Both the position numbers and the translations under genes were made by a program. From NCBI RefSeq assembly GCF_003148565.1, contig NZ_QGGL01000001.1, forward strand, positions 367,792-431,791: DNA of 64,000 nt. The letters are read 5' to 3'. The notes beneath the pieces are model-generated. The model had not been told where the DNA came from, made no database searches, and worked only from the letters and a program-made list of their open reading frames with translations. Shown in pieces: positions 62,871 to 64,000 of the stretch (position 1 is the stretch's first letter; each line of letters begins with the position of its first letter). The DNA comes from Tumebacillus permanentifrigoris. Its GTDB lineage: Bacteria > Bacillota > Bacilli > Tumebacillales > Tumebacillaceae.

Positions 62871-62907
62871 AAGCCCACCTCGTTCGCTTGAGGTGGGCCC
62901 TTTTTTT
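62871..62907. terminator. Terminator between 70-aa gene and yycJ
   Basis: Stem GCCCACCTC / GAGGTGGGC, loop GTTCGCTT, T run; serves at least the plus-strand gene. Confidence 0.88.
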
Positions 62908-62909
62908 GG

Positions 62910-63710
62910 TTACATCCGCTTGATTGTTTGCATGGGGGTCGGCTTGTCTCGATAGGTGTCATGCAGCACGACATCCTGCCCGACGTTGAACCCGTTCTCT
63001 GTCAGAATGCCACGCACGGTGATCTCCGCGATCTCCGGCATGTTGTTGTCTGGACTCAGATGCGCCAAGTACACGTCCTGCGAGTTGCCCGACAAAACCT
63101 CCGTCAGCGTGTCCCCCGCCGTCTCGTTGGAGAGATGGCCTTTGTCGCCGAGGATGCGCTTCTTGACCGTCCACGGGTGCGGCCCGATCCGCAACATCTC
63201 CACATCATGGTTCGATTCAAAAATGAACGCATCCGCCCCAGCGATCGCGTCCCTGACCCGCGTGCTCACGTAGCCGAGGTCGGTCGCCAACGCCAACTTG
63301 GTCTCGCCTTGGTAGAAGCAAAAACCGACCGGCTCGCGGGCATCGTGCGAGATCGGGAACGGTTCAATTTTCAGGTCGCCAAAGCAAAGCGATTCTCCGA
63401 CGGTGAAGGTGTGTTGCTTCTCAACATTGATGTCGCCCACGTACTTCTCCATGCCTTCCCACGTGCCCGAGGTGGCGTAGACGTCCAAGTCTTGCTTGCG
63501 CGACATCACGCCAACTCCGCGCACGTGATCGGAATGTTCGTGGGTGACGAGCAGGGCGCTGATTTTTTTCGCGTCTGCCCCGATCTCCGCCAAGGCGTTG
63601 GTGATCTGCTTGCCACTGACACCCGCATCGATCAACACGGCGGTCTCTTCGGTTTCCACATAGATCGCATTGCCCGTACTGCCGCTTGCCAAAACGCTAA
63701 AGCGTATCAA
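62910..63710 (-). CDS. yycJ: MBL-fold hydrolase WalJ/YycJ
   Basis: 266 residues: FSVLASGSTGNAIYVET start, then VTHEHSDHVRGVG (HxHxDH), 'FLYSNHDVEML'-like EFESNHD region and YLAHLSPDNN near the end. Typical of WalJ/YycJ, which acts in the WalRK cell-wall/DNA integrity operon. ATG 63710. It follows the YycI-like gene by 39 bases in the same direction. Confidence 0.94.
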   Translation of the reverse strand: MIRFSVLASGSTGNAIYVETEETAVLIDAGVSGKQITNALAEIGADAKKISALLVTHEHSDHVRGVGVMSRKQDLDVYATSGTWEGMEKYVGDINVEKQHTFTVGESLCFGDLKIEPFPISHDAREPVGFCFYQGETKLALATDLGYVSTRVRDAIAGADAFIFESNHDVEMLRIGPHPWTVKKRILGDKGHLSNETAGDTLTEVLSGNSQDVYLAHLSPDNNMPEIAEITVRGILTENGFNVGQDVVLHDTYRDKPTPMQTIKRM

Positions 63711-63749
63711 CCGCTGTTCCTCCCACTACCTCTGTCTCTCTCAGGTGTT

Positions 63750-64000
63750 CTAAGGTGTTCCTTTTTCCACTTGTCCGGTGAAGGCGTTGACGTAGTAGAC
63801 TTTCTGGTCGGTGACGATCCGCCACATCGGCCAGAGGTACCACACATCCGCGTCGTCGTAATTCGGGCTGTAGTAGCCTAGCTTGATATCGTGTATGGCG
63901 ACCGGTTCCTTGACGTTCATCAAGCTCCCCGGGTCGAGTGACTCTGCAACTGCACGCAACGCGGAGATCGCAGACAGCACGCGCTGTCCGCCCTCTTGCT
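63750..64000 (-). CDS. yycI: YycI-like regulator of WalRK, C-terminal part
   Basis: Open frame entering from beyond the right edge and ending at 63750. The last ~84 residues include IHDIKLGYYSP, VWYLWPMWRIVTDQKVYYVNAFTGQVEKG, the YycH/YycI-type beta end that inhibits WalK. Partial: the start lies outside the window. Gene order (YycI-like, YycJ) fits the walRKHIJ operon. Confidence 0.8.
   Translation of the reverse strand, partial: QEGGQRVLSAISALRAVAESLDPGSLMNVKEPVAIHDIKLGYYSPNYDDADVWYLWPMWRIVTDQKVYYVNAFTGQVEKGTP

Overview
The window looks like a chromosomal segment of a spore-former-type Bacillota with a mid-50s GC core. The evidence is strong AGGAGG-type ribosome sites, frequent TTG and GTG starts, and dense U-tailed terminators. 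The right edge also carries a Bacillota WalRK-type tail (YycI-like end, YycJ/WalJ, HtrA, a CxxH/CxxC protein, RlmH). A member of the Alicyclobacillaceae or Paenibacillaceae (for example Tumebacillus) would fit; this is inference and no rRNA gene is present. No rRNA, tRNA, CRISPR array, complete insertion sequence or integrase was seen.

Layout. 1-950: AT-rich left edge with a cut-off gene resembling a PemK/MazF toxin and an unknown gene. 1.2-8.0 kb: cytochrome P450, secreted amidase, penicillin acylase family protein and tryptophan 2,3-dioxygenase. 8.06-10.4 kb: two-gene module of an AAA ATPase and an unknown partner, defence-like. 10.6-23.6 kb: housekeeping and export genes: C39-like secreted protein, two MarR/transporter pairs meeting at a shared terminator, metallophosphoesterase, histidine phosphatase, chemotaxis receptor, alpha/beta hydrolase and an Old Yellow Enzyme. 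23.6-26.9 kb: AT-rich accessory block with a YgiT/DUF4258-like pair and a coiled-coil membrane-protein pair. 27-30.5 kb: small membrane operon, repeat-containing secreted protein and glycosyltransferase. 30.6-34.6 kb: AT-rich island with two tandem DndB-like DGQHR proteins, a PD-(D/E)XK-like protein and two tandem type I toxin-antitoxin loci. 34.6-52.7 kb: SRPBCC/ArsR operon, heterodimeric ABC exporter, secreted matrixin-like protease, SWIM/SNF2 operon, metallo-hydrolase, glutaminyl-tRNA synthetase, YjdM, a two-component system and a secreted protein. 52.7-60.3 kb: a third type I toxin-antitoxin locus, an SRPBCC-EVE-MarR operon, YebC, a secreted B-type lectin, a possible structured-RNA remnant, and an AT-rich HEPN plus dual-ATPase operon. 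60.3-64 kb: rlmH, the CxxH/CxxC gene, htrA, yycJ and the end of a yycI-like gene.

The best candidate for an undescribed system is the HEPN plus KGGVGR dual-ATPase operon at 56946-60069. It is a small HEPN-like protein followed by a large protein with a deviant ParA-type ATPase and a second P-loop domain, inserted beside conserved rlmH. The three type I toxin-antitoxin loci share a covarying terminator hairpin and an antisense promoter with exactly 18 bp spacing, which is unusually strong evidence from sequence alone. The orphan DndB pair with its nuclease-like neighbour, and the ATPase/partner module at 8-10 kb, are further defence candidates.
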